From: Nitrospira sp.
GTDB taxonomy: Bacteria; Nitrospirota; Nitrospiria; Nitrospirales; Nitrospiraceae
Reading direction: 5' to 3'
Assembly (NCBI GenBank): GCA_024760525.1
Contig: CP060499.1
Location: 2,811,501 to 2,875,500 of the forward strand
Length of the DNA: 64,000 bases
Shown: in pieces, positions 1 to 8,872 of the stretch
How positions within the stretch are numbered: the stretch's first letter is position 1
Layout of the letters: each line of letters opens with the position of its first letter
Made by a program: the position numbers and the translations under genes
Notes under the pieces: model-generated
What the model saw: the letters and a program-made list of their open reading frames with translations, nothing else
Database searches by the model: none
Told to the model about the DNA's origin: nothing

Positions 1-1
1 G

Positions 2-1093
2 CGGGTGCGTCTGGATGTCATCAATACCGGAATACATCCGATTGAAGACGCTTCCGCCTCGCTGACGGGCACTCCGGCGGTCATCGAACAGTTTCCTACC
101 ACCCGCTTGAAGATTCCACCTCTGTCACCCGGCCAAACGAAATCTCTGGAATTTGTCGCGACCTTGCCCCTTCTGACACAGCCACTGCGTGCCGAGATTC
201 ACGTCCGCGTGGCGGAGAGCGATGGATCGGCAGCTCCTTCGCAGACGCTCTTGTTTACGGTCGCGCCGACAAAACCAAGATCCGACGATATCGATGAGCT
301 CCCGGCACAAGCCTCAACCCTTCAGCAACGGCACATCTATCTCGTTTCCATCGGACTCAGCTCCTATCTCGACCGTCGCATACTATCTCGCAAGTATGCG
401 TCACGAGATGCAGAAACGGTCGCCAGGTATTTTCAGACTTTCGGTGGGGTCCCATCGTCAAACATCCACCTCCTCGTTGATTGGAAGGCGTTTCATTCGC
501 ATATGGAGAAGGCGTTCTCCGGCTGGCTCCGATCGCAACCCACGAGCGGTGCCGTCGTGATTGTCTATTTCTCCGGACACGCCATGGTCTCCCAGGCCGG
601 AGAAGTTATGCTGATCCCATACGACGGAGCCTCAACAGCCACAACACTCTACCCGCTCAAGGCGATCGAGTCAGTCCTCGCTAAGCTGAATGCCAAGCAG
701 GCCATTCTCATTTTCGACGGGAACGTGTCTCAACTTCAGGGCGGTTCCGAGATGAACGTCACCCCTCGATGGGACTTGACCGGCGGCAATACGATTCGGT
801 TGATCGCTGGCGAGGGACTGAGTCATAGGCTCGACGACGACAGCCATCAGCATGGACTCTTCACCTATTACCTGTTACGAGGACTTCGTGGAGAGGCGGA
901 CTCGAACCGAAATGGAGAGGTGACACTCGGAGAGATCACCGACTACGTACGACAAAAAGTTACTTGGGCGTCCAAATCGCAGTTTGAGTCGGTACAGCGT
1001 CCACAGGTCATTCCCGCGCTGAAGGCAGGCGCTACAGCCGCCTCGCTCGTGCTGACCGCACTTCCTTCCCTCACGGCTTCAGAAACACCCTAA
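2..1093 (+). CDS. Caspase-like (peptidase C14 fold) protein, 5'-truncated by window edge
   Basis: The reading frame is open to the left edge, so the true start lies outside. Residues 1-90 (counting from the GTG at position 5) look like a beta-sandwich domain of the CARDB type. From about residue 108 there is a caspase-fold domain: an IYLVSIGLSSY strand, a central VIVYFSGH strand with the expected histidine (H192), and a C-terminal LLRGLRGEADSNRNGEVTLGEI segment typical of bacterial C14 proteins. The strand that normally ends in the catalytic D-A-C reads IFDGNVSQ, so asparagine (N240) sits where cysteine is expected. I therefore infer a pseudo-protease or binding domain rather than an active peptidase. 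It converges on the next gene. Confidence 0.75.
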   Translation, partial: RVRLDVINTGIHPIEDASASLTGTPAVIEQFPTTRLKIPPLSPGQTKSLEFVATLPLLTQPLRAEIHVRVAESDGSAAPSQTLLFTVAPTKPRSDDIDELPAQASTLQQRHIYLVSIGLSSYLDRRILSRKYASRDAETVARYFQTFGGVPSSNIHLLVDWKAFHSHMEKAFSGWLRSQPTSGAVVIVYFSGHAMVSQAGEVMLIPYDGASTATTLYPLKAIESVLAKLNAKQAILIFDGNVSQLQGGSEMNVTPRWDLTGGNTIRLIAGEGLSHRLDDDSHQHGLFTYYLLRGLRGEADSNRNGEVTLGEITDYVRQKVTWASKSQFESVQRPQVIPALKAGATAASLVLTALPSLTASETP

Positions 1094-1204
1094 TCCGCGC
1101 GATTCCTGACGATTCACCGGCAAATGGATCCGCAGCACCGCTCGCTGCTCGTTCCCATGTTCACCAGATCTGTGTAGACAATAACCGTCGCGCTCGCTTC
1201 GCAC

Positions 1205-1241
1205 CAAAAAAGGAGGGTGGGAAGTTACCTCCCCACCCTTC
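1205..1241 (-). terminator. Rho-independent terminator of the PPC-repeat gene
   Basis: Arms 1212-1224 and 1229-1241 form a 13-bp stem with one mismatch and one G-T pair around a 4-nt loop. On the minus strand the stem is followed by a run of seven T (1205-1211). It lies just beyond the 3' end of the minus-strand gene at 1298-3133 and also faces the convergent caspase-like gene. The stem core is nearly the same as that at 3438-3471. Confidence 0.75.
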
Positions 1242-1297
1242 ATTCTGTATCCGTCCCAGCTGGGGCGATGAATCGCCCCCCTGCTGAGGCTCCACTT

Positions 1298-3133
1298 CTA
1301 TTGGTTTGCCACCTGCAGGTGAATGCTCCCCGTTTCAGTCATCGCAGGATTGATGGTCACTGTGTATGGTTCTGCTGAAGCCAGGGTCACCGGGTTGAGG
1401 GTAAAGCTCGATGCTGAACTCGTCATCCCAGCTTGCAGGATACCATTCGGGCTATAGAGATTGACGGTCACGCTGCCGAGGTTATTGTTCGTGACCTTGA
1501 TCGTGGCCTGTTGATTCGCGGTACCGGTAAACGTGTAGCGCCCATTCTGGCCCGCGCGGCTGACCGTGATCGGCCTGGGAGCCGCATTCACCTTGAGCGA
1601 ATCCGAAACCTCGCTCGAAAGAGTCAAGGTTATTTTACCGGTGTAACTGCCGACAGGGTCAACGAGAACCGTATACGTGCCGGTGGCCGGCAAAGGATTT
1701 TGATCTGCGAGGCCCCCGCCCGCCGTACCCACAGCCGTTGAGGCAAGAATGGTCCCATCGGATGTCAGAAGCGTGACCGCGGTGGATGTAATACTCACCC
1801 CCGTCAGCCCGAGATTCACCCATTGTCCGGCGTTGCCATTGAACGTGTACCGCGCCGTCTGGCCCGCCTTGTTCAGGCTGACCGGCACTGAGGCTCCATC
1901 GATGGCGATCGTACCCGTGACGGGAGAAGAAAGGGCGAGGGTCATACTGCCGGTGTAGTTACTAACCGGCTCAACCGCAATGGTATACGTCCCTGTCGCT
2001 GGGAGAGCCGTCAACGGATCAAGACTGCCGCCACTTGGACCAACGGTGGTCGCTTCCCACTTGGTGCCATCCGGTCTCAGGATGGACACAGCAGTCATAG
2101 GAATTGACACCCCGGTCAGACCGAGATTCACCCATTGCCCCTCCGTCCCGTTAAATGTATAGCGTGCCCGTTGACCCGGCACCGTCAGGTTCGGGGTCAC
2201 GGCTCCTTGGTCCACTGCGATGGTACCGGTCAGCTCTGGAGCGTTATACAGCGCGAGCTTGAGCTTTCCGGTATAACTCAGGTCCGATTCAATCAGGACA
2301 GCATAGGTTCCGGAAGCCGGAAGAACCTGTCCCGGAATCATAGTGCCACCACCCGCAGAGACAAACGAGATCGGCTTGCCTAACAACTTTCCATCCGGAC
2401 CAACGATAGAGACATATCCGCTTCGGATTGTCACCTCACTCAACTGCAAACTCACCGATTGGCCACTTTGTCCCGAGAATGTATAGCGGGCCTTCTGCCC
2501 GATACGGCCGATGTTGACCGGCACCGTCGCACCGTGAGGGGTGATGTCCCCACCCAATTCGCTTGAAACCGTGATCTTGAAACTCCCCGTATACGTACTG
2601 AGCGGGTCGATGAATATTGTATAGGTTCCGGTCACCGGCAATTCTTCAAGATCGACGCTTGCGCCGTTCATCTCGCTGGAAGAGATCGTGGCCGCCGAAT
2701 CGGTTGAAAACTGGTACGCTGGCATGGAGGTATGCACTGTTGTCAGGGAGGAGACTGGCCGCTCGCCCATCGTCGCATAATAGTTCTTCACTGCGGAGAC
2801 ATGTCTGGGCATCACCCCGCCATCAGGCTTATAGACTGAAACGTAAAACTGTGTGAGTGTGACACCGCTGAAGCCGATATTGATCCGCTGGCCGGTTGTG
2901 CCGTCGAAGACCAGCAAGCCGTTCTTATTCGGAGTGGCAATTTTTACCGTGGTTGGTTCCCCATTGACTGCAATGCGGCCGTTGTATTCAATATCCGCGG
3001 CCGCGATGCCTGGAGGCGGGGCACTATCGCCGCCATAACTGATACCGATGGGTAGGAGAGCTGCCACGACAATCGCGAGCGCGGCTGTCGTAATTCCTGA
3101 TCGACGGTTCACCCACTGTGAGAGGCTGCACAT
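1298..3133 (-). CDS. Exported protein with five PPC-like beta-sandwich repeats
   Basis: The preferred start is the ATG at 3133 (MCSLSQW), because GGAGG lies six bases upstream; a longer frame reaches 3184 but has no such site. The N-terminus has an arginine followed by a hydrophobic stretch (AALAIVVAALLPIGI), a signal peptide or anchor. The mature part is five tandem repeats of about 100 residues. Each follows the pattern GQxARYTFxGxxGQ, VxLxLxxVSI, a PDG turn, LPATGTYTVxVDP and YTGxxxLxLSS, as in bacterial pre-peptidase C-terminal (PPC) domains. No catalytic domain is present, so it may be a surface, matrix or binding protein. Specific function unknown. Confidence 0.7.
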   Translation of the reverse strand: MCSLSQWVNRRSGITTAALAIVVAALLPIGISYGGDSAPPPGIAAADIEYNGRIAVNGEPTTVKIATPNKNGLLVFDGTTGQRINIGFSGVTLTQFYVSVYKPDGGVMPRHVSAVKNYYATMGERPVSSLTTVHTSMPAYQFSTDSAATISSSEMNGASVDLEELPVTGTYTIFIDPLSTYTGSFKITVSSELGGDITPHGATVPVNIGRIGQKARYTFSGQSGQSVSLQLSEVTIRSGYVSIVGPDGKLLGKPISFVSAGGGTMIPGQVLPASGTYAVLIESDLSYTGKLKLALYNAPELTGTIAVDQGAVTPNLTVPGQRARYTFNGTEGQWVNLGLTGVSIPMTAVSILRPDGTKWEATTVGPSGGSLDPLTALPATGTYTIAVEPVSNYTGSMTLALSSPVTGTIAIDGASVPVSLNKAGQTARYTFNGNAGQWVNLGLTGVSITSTAVTLLTSDGTILASTAVGTAGGGLADQNPLPATGTYTVLVDPVGSYTGKITLTLSSEVSDSLKVNAAPRPITVSRAGQNGRYTFTGTANQQATIKVTNNNLGSVTVNLYSPNGILQAGMTSSASSFTLNPVTLASAEPYTVTINPAMTETGSIHLQVANQ

Positions 3134-3437
3134 AGTCATCCTCCTATTGCAATATGAAAACCGACGGCTCGTTGTGGTTCTCACCTCGCTTGAGTACCAA
3201 TCGCCACCCTGACCTGACGGGCGGACTTTACCCTTTTTTATGTCCGCGGCGCAATCCCCTAGAGCGCTTTTTACCCTGATAATCTATACGCTCCCTCCTT
3301 TGGGGGGTGCAAACCATTGAACCATGGGTCGAGTGTTCCAGAATGTGAAGCGGTATGGACCTGTGGTGATGTTGAAAGGCTGGAACCAGTCTTGAGGCGA
3401 CGGTGAGAGGCCCCGTCGGAGAGAGACATAACGAATA

Positions 3438-3471
3438 AAAAAGGGTGGGGAGCCGCCTCCCCACCCTTTTT
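3438..3471. terminator. Bidirectional rho-independent terminator
   Basis: A perfect 15-bp stem (arms 3438-3452 and 3457-3471, loop CCGC) has an A-run on the left and a T-run on the right, so it can stop transcription from either side. It lies just downstream of the minus-strand cytochrome c gene. The GC core (AAGGGTGGGGAG) matches the stem at 1212-1241. Confidence 0.85.
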
Positions 3472-3503
3472 ATGATTCTCTCGGACCTTCCGGACGACGA
3501 CTC

Positions 3504-3950
3504 TTATTCGCCCTTGCAGAAGCTCCGCTCATAATTGATGATCGTCCAGGCTTCTTCCTCGGTGATTGCAGCCGGGATCAAAGAAACCATTCCTGTTCCG
3601 GGGCTGCCGTTCTTGATCACCCAGAAGAGCTCGCCATCTTTCCGTTTCTTGTGGAACTTGCAGTTGGTGAAGTCCCGTGGGCTGGGATTTAAAATCTTGC
3701 CGGCTTCGCCCTGACCATCTCCAGCCTTACCATGACAGTTGAAGCAGGTCCCCTTCCCCTCGTACAACGCCTTGCCTTTGGCGATGCTCTCTGGGCTGGA
3801 AGCGACCGGATTCTTCATGCCCTTGGCATCTGCCGCTTGATCGGGCGGAACGCGAGGCTTCAAAGGATCTTTCTCCTCAGCCCCAACGACCGAGACCGAG
3901 AGGAATACAACTGCTGCGGTAATTCCTAAAAACTTGGACAAATACCCCAT
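3504..3950 (-). CDS. Periplasmic monohaem cytochrome c
   Basis: A 148-residue exported protein with an N-terminal signal peptide (LGITAAVVFLSVSVVGAEE) and one haem-attachment motif, CFNCH, followed by GKAGDGQG as in class I cytochromes. A GTGMVSL segment supplies the likely axial methionine. The start is the ATG at 3950, with AGGAGG seven bases upstream; the GTG directly before it is too close to that site. A consensus-like promoter lies upstream (4047-4076) and a strong terminator downstream, so it is probably a monocistronic, well-expressed electron carrier. Its partner enzyme cannot be read from the neighbours. Confidence 0.85.
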   Translation of the reverse strand: MGYLSKFLGITAAVVFLSVSVVGAEEKDPLKPRVPPDQAADAKGMKNPVASSPESIAKGKALYEGKGTCFNCHGKAGDGQGEAGKILNPSPRDFTNCKFHKKRKDGELFWVIKNGSPGTGMVSLIPAAITEEEAWTIINYERSFCKGE

Positions 3951-4332
3951 CACACATCCTCCTTTGTGTTTAACCTACCGACATCAAATTCAGCTCCAAA
4001 TATCTATTTGCATGCGCAACGTTCGGAAGTCAGGTAAAACCGCTGGACTATACCAACGCCCTTGAATTCCTGTCAAGAAAACAACTATCTCACATCTACT
4101 GTTATTCATAGTCTCTTGGTCTGAGGAAGATCAAACCTCATGCCAACATGAACTCAAAAAGAGGCAAGAAAAGGTTGGCATTTATGCGATGACCGCAATC
4201 CCATTCCAGGCTTTCATCCATTTCGTGACACCTTTGGGCCTCACCGACATCATCCATGCCTCATGGGCAGATGCGTGAAATCAACGGGGGATTCATTTAC
4301 TGGCTAGAATAAGGAATACGCTCGAGAGAGGA
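3951..4332. other. Intergenic region upstream of cytochrome c
   Basis: AT-richer than its surroundings. It carries the cytochrome c leader and promoter near 4047-4076. I see no gene or further structure between the promoter and the end of the rodZ-like gene. Confidence 0.6.
4047..4076 (-). promoter_or_regulatory. Sigma-70-type promoter for cytochrome c
   Basis: On the minus strand TTGACA (4076-4071) is followed after 18 bases by TATAGT (4052-4047). The -35 box is perfect and the -10 box differs at one position from TATAAT. The predicted start near 4040 gives a leader of about 90 bases before the ATG. Confidence 0.7.
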
Positions 4333-5262
4333 CTACCGCTTCAACACAATGTCGCGGGCAACTTTTCCGCTCGGCCCGAACGGCTTTTGAGGCTTCCCGT
4401 TTAACTCGGCCTTCACCCCTCCGGCGTTCCCAAGGGTGAGGATGAATTGGTCCTGCCCCTTCCAGTGAGCCCTTTCGCCCGGCCGAAGCAACGATTCCTG
4501 AGGACTCCCGTTGTCGATCTGCACAACGACCCAGCTCAACTCCGTCGCTTCAAGGTCCAAGACCAGCTGCCCATCGCCTTGACCCTCGATTGCATTCAAC
4601 GAAATTCCACCCAATGGGCCATCGCTGCCGGGAGAAGCAGTCGATACCGACGAAACGACTTCTGGTTCCGGTCTGGAAGCCGCAACGACGGGTGGAGCCG
4701 CTTCGTGGCGCTGCGGGGCTTCGGTCACTGCCTTTGGCGCGACAGCAGGCATTTCGCTTGACTTCGGAATCTCCGCCGGACGCTCAGGCTCGCGGATGAT
4801 CGATTCTACAGCATCTTTCGCCGGTGGGGTCGTTCGTTTGGCCACCGGAGCCGGCTCAGGCACGCCCCGCCGAAATACAGAAGATTGCTCACGGCTTAAG
4901 AGAAAGATCAGGGTCAATACGGCGATCCCGATTGCAATAGTCACCGCTTTGCGATTGGCCTGACGCTTCCGGTCCTCCTCGACCTGTCTTACCTTGAGCC
5001 GTTCACGCTCATCCTGTTTCTCGTAAAAGGAACCGGCCGATTGGATAAACCGGTGAATCGCATCTTCTTCATCCAATCCAAGCGATCTGGCGTAGGAACG
5101 CACAAAACCTCGAGCAAATACTTGGTCGGGCAACTTGGCGAAATTGCCGTCCTCCAGGGCTTTGACGAAATCCGTGCGAATCCTGGTTTTTGACGCGACT
5201 TCGTCTACGGTCAACCCTTTGGTCTCCCGGACTTGCCTAAAGAATTCGCCCACCGACTCCAT
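4333..5262 (-). CDS. rodZ: RodZ-like helix-turn-helix membrane protein
   Basis: 309 residues with the RodZ architecture. There is an N-terminal cytoplasmic helix-turn-helix of the HTH_25 type (about residues 5-75, with GLTVDEVASKTRI and FVRSYARSLGLD), a basic linker, and one membrane segment (about 106-122). A proline/alanine-rich periplasmic linker follows, then a C-terminal beta domain like DUF4115 (about 225-305, ending in a FGPSGKVARDIVL segment). RodZ links the MreB cytoskeleton to the wall-elongation machinery. It is the last gene of the long minus-strand series, seven bases after the TPR lipoprotein. The architecture is clear; the role in cell shape is inferred from the family. Confidence 0.8.
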   Translation of the reverse strand: MESVGEFFRQVRETKGLTVDEVASKTRIRTDFVKALEDGNFAKLPDQVFARGFVRSYARSLGLDEEDAIHRFIQSAGSFYEKQDERERLKVRQVEEDRKRQANRKAVTIAIGIAVLTLIFLLSREQSSVFRRGVPEPAPVAKRTTPPAKDAVESIIREPERPAEIPKSSEMPAVAPKAVTEAPQRHEAAPPVVAASRPEPEVVSSVSTASPGSDGPLGGISLNAIEGQGDGQLVLDLEATELSWVVVQIDNGSPQESLLRPGERAHWKGQDQFILTLGNAGGVKAELNGKPQKPFGPSGKVARDIVLKR

Positions 5263-5269
5263 AAGTCTC

Positions 5270-5950
5270 CTACTTCAATCGGGTCAAGAGTTCCGATGCG
5301 GCCGCCGCATACTCCCCGCCTTTATCCAGAGTCGCAACTTTTTTCAGTACCTCGCGGGCTCGGGTCGTATACCCCAGCTTATAGTATACTCGACCGAGCT
5401 CCAAATGAGTCATCGCCGGCGGCACGCTGGGAGGACTGGCCGATGTTGCATCCTCCAACGCTTCCATGGATCCCTGAAGATCACCTTGGTGGGCAAGCGC
5501 GCGGCCGAGATGAAATCGGGCTAAATCCGGCGTAGGGTAGAGTGGATTCGCCAGTGCCAGCCGGTAGGACTTGATGGCCTCCTCCCAGTGGTTTTGATTG
5601 GCCAAGACTTGCCCCAGATAGGTATGCGCCTCGGAATAGTTGTCATCGATCTTGATGGCTGCGCGAAATTGCTCTTCGGCGTTGGACAGCTTGCCTTGAA
5701 GCGCATAGACGTGTCCGAGCGCATACCGGGCTTCCTTGTTGTCCGGATTCAGTTGAACAGATTTTTGGAATGAGACAAAGGCCTTCTGGCGATCTCCTGG
5801 GAGACTGGCCACACCTTCCTGGTAATATCCTTGGGATTTCCGCAACGCTTCTTTGTCGGTCGCACAACCTCCCAAAATACTGATGAGTCCTAACCACACC
5901 AGTGTGGAGTATCCTCGCGGCCAATGAAACCGACGGTTCGTCCTGTTCAT
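5270..5950 (-). CDS. TPR-repeat lipoprotein (PilF/PilW-like)
   Basis: 226 residues. A hydrophobic signal ends in a lipobox (ILGGC), predicting lipidation. The rest is four to five tetratricopeptide repeats, for example NPDNKEARYALGHVYALQGK and YSEAHTYLGQVLANQNHW. The size resembles PilF/PilW pilotins of type IV pili, but no pilus genes are nearby, so it may be a general scaffold. Its start overlaps the stop of the upstream pfkB-family gene by four bases, indicating translational coupling. Confidence 0.75.
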   Translation of the reverse strand: MNRTNRRFHWPRGYSTLVWLGLISILGGCATDKEALRKSQGYYQEGVASLPGDRQKAFVSFQKSVQLNPDNKEARYALGHVYALQGKLSNAEEQFRAAIKIDDNYSEAHTYLGQVLANQNHWEEAIKSYRLALANPLYPTPDLARFHLGRALAHQGDLQGSMEALEDATSASPPSVPPAMTHLELGRVYYKLGYTTRAREVLKKVATLDKGGEYAAAASELLTRLK

Positions 5951-6861
5951 TGAACGTCCTCGAAGTGCGTTAACCGCTTGAACTCGGCAAACCGAGCCTG
6001 AATCTCTTTGTAATCCAGGATTCGCAATCGGTCAAGACTAAAGGCTTCTACTGTAAACGAGGCCATGACGCTGCCAAAGATGATTGCCTGTTTCATGGCT
6101 TCAGGCGAGTGATTCCCGGTCGCCGCCAGGTAGCCGAGAAATCCTCCGGCAAAGGTATCCCCGGCACCGGTCGGATCACGCACGTCCTCGAGTGGAAACG
6201 CCGGAGCACCGAAGATCTGCTTTTCGTTGAACATGAGCACACCATATTCTCCGCGTTTGACGATGAGATGCTTGGGCCCTCGCGAAAGCACAAGCTTCGC
6301 CACTTTCACCAGATTGGAATCCTGGCCCAGCGCCCGTGCTTCACCGTCGTTGATGATCAGTACATCGACCTTCTCCAGTACCTTCCAGAGCGCCTCGCGC
6401 TGGCCGTTGATCCAGAAATTCATCGTATCGCAGGCCACCAGCGCAGGACGTTTCACTTTGTTCAAGACGTCCAACTGAAGCTCCGGGTGGATGTTTCCCA
6501 GGAACAACACATCCGGCGCACGATAGGCGTCAGGAATCTGAGGACGAAACGTCTCGAACACATTGAGCTGGGTATCCAAGGTATGCGCCTCGTTCAGCTG
6601 ATGGGTATACTCACCCTTCCAGCGAAAGGTCGCCCCCGGGCGCCGTTCCAGTCCGGTGAGATCGATTCCTCGGCTCTTGAGAAACGCGATATGCTGCTGA
6701 GGGAAATCCTCTCCAACCACGGCGATGAGCGCCACCGAGGTAAAGAAGCTGGCCGCCGTCGAGAAATACGTAGCCGACCCCCCAAGAATTTCAGTTCCCT
6801 CGCCGAACGGAGTCTTGACCGTATCAAGCGCAACCGATCCAACGACCAACAGTTTTCCCAT
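5947..6861 (-). CDS. PfkB-family sugar/nucleoside kinase
   Basis: 304 residues of the ribokinase/PfkB fold. The N-terminal segment GSVALDTVKTPFGEGTEILGG carries the substrate-binding glycines, and the C-terminal DPTGAGDTFAGGFLG motif carries the catalytic aspartate and anion hole. The substrate cannot be read directly. It follows mtnP by two bases, which suggests a purine nucleoside or methylthioribose-related substrate; that is inference from position only. Confidence 0.8.
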   Translation of the reverse strand: MGKLLVVGSVALDTVKTPFGEGTEILGGSATYFSTAASFFTSVALIAVVGEDFPQQHIAFLKSRGIDLTGLERRPGATFRWKGEYTHQLNEAHTLDTQLNVFETFRPQIPDAYRAPDVLFLGNIHPELQLDVLNKVKRPALVACDTMNFWINGQREALWKVLEKVDVLIINDGEARALGQDSNLVKVAKLVLSRGPKHLIVKRGEYGVLMFNEKQIFGAPAFPLEDVRDPTGAGDTFAGGFLGYLAATGNHSPEAMKQAIIFGSVMASFTVEAFSLDRLRILDYKEIQARFAEFKRLTHFEDVQ

Positions 6862-6863
6862 GA

Positions 6864-7763
6864 CTAACAGGCTCCTTTCTTAGGTGTCAGCGCTCGGTCG
6901 ACAAGCACGGCAAGTTTCCTCCGAACCGCTACGGGGATTCGTTTCGGCGCCGTCAGAATGGCATTGTCCAATGCCCGATGACAGGGACACTCGATCGGAT
7001 TGACGAACGACGGCATTGCCGAGCGGAGGATGTGTTTGGCCAAGGCCACGTTGCGATGAAGGGTGGTCAACACGGCGTCCACGGTCACGGCCTCTTCCGT
7101 CTCATGCCAGCAGTCATAGTCGGTGACCAGCGCCAACGTCGCATAACAGAGTTCCGCCTCGCGGGCCAGCTTCGCTTCCGGCATGTTGGTCATACCGATC
7201 ACATCGACACCCCACTGCCGGTAGAGCCGTGATTCCGCTTTGGTCGAAAACTGCGGACCTTCCATGCAGAGATAGGTCCCGCCGCGATGCAGCTTGGCAC
7301 CCGCTCGCTCTCCGGATGAATGGAGAGCCTGGGCCAACTCAGCACAAATCGGGTCACCGAAGGCGACATGCGCGACGATCCCACCGTCAAAATACGTCGA
7401 CACGCGCCGTTTGGTGAGATCGATGAACTGGTCCGGGAGCACCACGTCGCCCGGCCGAATCGACTCTTTCATACTGCCGACTGCGCTGACTGAAATGATA
7501 TGAGACACACCCAACGACTTGAGCGCAAAGATGTTTGCACGATAGTTGATTTCGCTCGGATTCAAGACATGCCCACGCCCATGCCGGGAGAGAAACGCCA
7601 CCCGAATCCCCTCGAGTGTCCCGACCGTGATCGTGTCCGAGGGCGGCCCGAACGGCGTACGGACACGGATGGACCGAGGTGACTTGAGCCCCTCGATGTC
7701 ATAGAGACCGCTGCCCCCAATGACACCGACGGTAGCGCGCTCAACCGTTTTGTTTCTCTTCAT
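6864..7763 (-). CDS. mtnP: S-methyl-5'-thioadenosine phosphorylase
   Basis: About 299 residues of the type II purine nucleoside phosphorylase family. VGVIGGSGLYDIEGL binds phosphate near the N-terminus, SRHGRGH follows, and the signature EGPQFSTKAESRLYRQWG with IGMTNMPEAKLAREAE marks the MTAP/PNP type. It splits methylthioadenosine to adenine and methylthioribose-1-phosphate. The ATG at 7763 is preferred, because an AAAAGG site lies six bases upstream; the GTG at 7781 lacks one. It lies between miaA and the pfkB-family kinase in a tight minus-strand run. Confidence 0.88.
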   Translation of the reverse strand: MKRNKTVERATVGVIGGSGLYDIEGLKSPRSIRVRTPFGPPSDTITVGTLEGIRVAFLSRHGRGHVLNPSEINYRANIFALKSLGVSHIISVSAVGSMKESIRPGDVVLPDQFIDLTKRRVSTYFDGGIVAHVAFGDPICAELAQALHSSGERAGAKLHRGGTYLCMEGPQFSTKAESRLYRQWGVDVIGMTNMPEAKLAREAELCYATLALVTDYDCWHETEEAVTVDAVLTTLHRNVALAKHILRSAMPSFVNPIECPCHRALDNAILTAPKRIPVAVRRKLAVLVDRALTPKKGAC

Positions 7764-7786
7764 GCAGATCCTTTTCCCCACGTTGA

Positions 7787-8785
7787 CTACTGCGACACCG
7801 CGGGCTGCTCCTGACGCCCAAGGGTTCCCAGAAATCGCTCAATATGCGCGGTTACTCGCTCGGCAGTTCGCTCATACGACTCGTCCTCTTCGATCGACAA
7901 CCACACAACCCCCGATTCCTTTCGAAACCAGGTCATCTGTCGTTTCGCAAAGCGTCTGGTATCGCGCTTGAATCGACGCACCATTTCTGCGTAATCACAC
8001 TCGTTTGCCAGAAAGGCTCCCACCTGGCGATACCCTAACCCTTTCATCGCCCCAAGCTCCCGCCCGTATCCATGGTCGAGCAATGATCGCGTCTCTTCTA
8101 CCATTCCATGAGTCAGCTGCCAATCAATTCGTTCTTCAATCCTTCGATAGAGCGCCTCTGCGGTTCGCTGAAGGCCTATGAGAAAAGCGGAAAAGGGAGT
8201 CTCTTGAAACCGGTGTTCCTCCTGCATGGCGGACATTGGGCGTCCTGACAACCGGTACACTTCCAACGCCCGAATGACTTTGGATTCGTCGTTCGGATGC
8301 AACCGCGCCGCCGTCTGAGGATCGACACGCATCAACTCCGCATAGAGGCCGTCCCGCCCCCTCTCTCCCTTCAATTCCTTGAGGGTTGCCCTCACCAGCG
8401 GGTCTGCCTGCGGCGCTGGACACAATCCTCTTACCAACGTTCTGATGTATAACCCCGTTCCACCGACAATGAATGGCAGCCTGTTCGCCGCATATAACCG
8501 GTCGATCTCTTCCAGCGCGGCACGCCGATACCAACCTGCGTTGAACGTTTGACCGGGATCGACCAAATCGATGAGCCGGTGCGGCACACCCTGACGCTCT
8601 TCGGTGGTGGGCTTGTCCGTTCCAATGTCCATCCCGCGATACACTTGACGCGAATCCGCCGCCAGCACTTCAGTATCGAACTGTTTGGCCACCTGCGTCG
8701 CGATCCGGCTCTTTCCGACGGCTGTCGGCCCGAGAAGCACGACTAAGGGACGGCGGCGACGCACAAATTCAGAAAGCATGTTCAC
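7787..8785 (-). CDS. miaA: tRNA dimethylallyltransferase
   Basis: 332 residues. The P-loop GPTAVGKS lies near residue 20, followed by the family signature LAADSRQVYRGMDIGTDKP, then IVGGTGLY and the LGAMKGLGYRQ region. MiaA adds a dimethylallyl group to A37 of tRNAs that read codons starting with U. The length matches the family. It lies 87 bp after mutL, as in many bacteria where these genes are linked. Confidence 0.95.
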   Translation of the reverse strand: MNMLSEFVRRRRPLVVLLGPTAVGKSRIATQVAKQFDTEVLAADSRQVYRGMDIGTDKPTTEERQGVPHRLIDLVDPGQTFNAGWYRRAALEEIDRLYAANRLPFIVGGTGLYIRTLVRGLCPAPQADPLVRATLKELKGERGRDGLYAELMRVDPQTAARLHPNDESKVIRALEVYRLSGRPMSAMQEEHRFQETPFSAFLIGLQRTAEALYRRIEERIDWQLTHGMVEETRSLLDHGYGRELGAMKGLGYRQVGAFLANECDYAEMVRRFKRDTRRFAKRQMTWFRKESGVVWLSIEEDESYERTAERVTAHIERFLGTLGRQEQPAVSQ

Positions 8786-8872
8786 GTCAAGACCGGCGAA
8801 AAGAACTCGGACGAGGCCGGCGCTCTCAACCCTCCGTCCATCACCCCTTCTCCTCAGACAGTCGACGAGGTT

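Noticed and set aside
3228..3464. Open frame on the minus strand between the repeat protein and cytochrome c
   Set aside because: It runs through the terminator stem, has no ribosome site and no recognisable domain.
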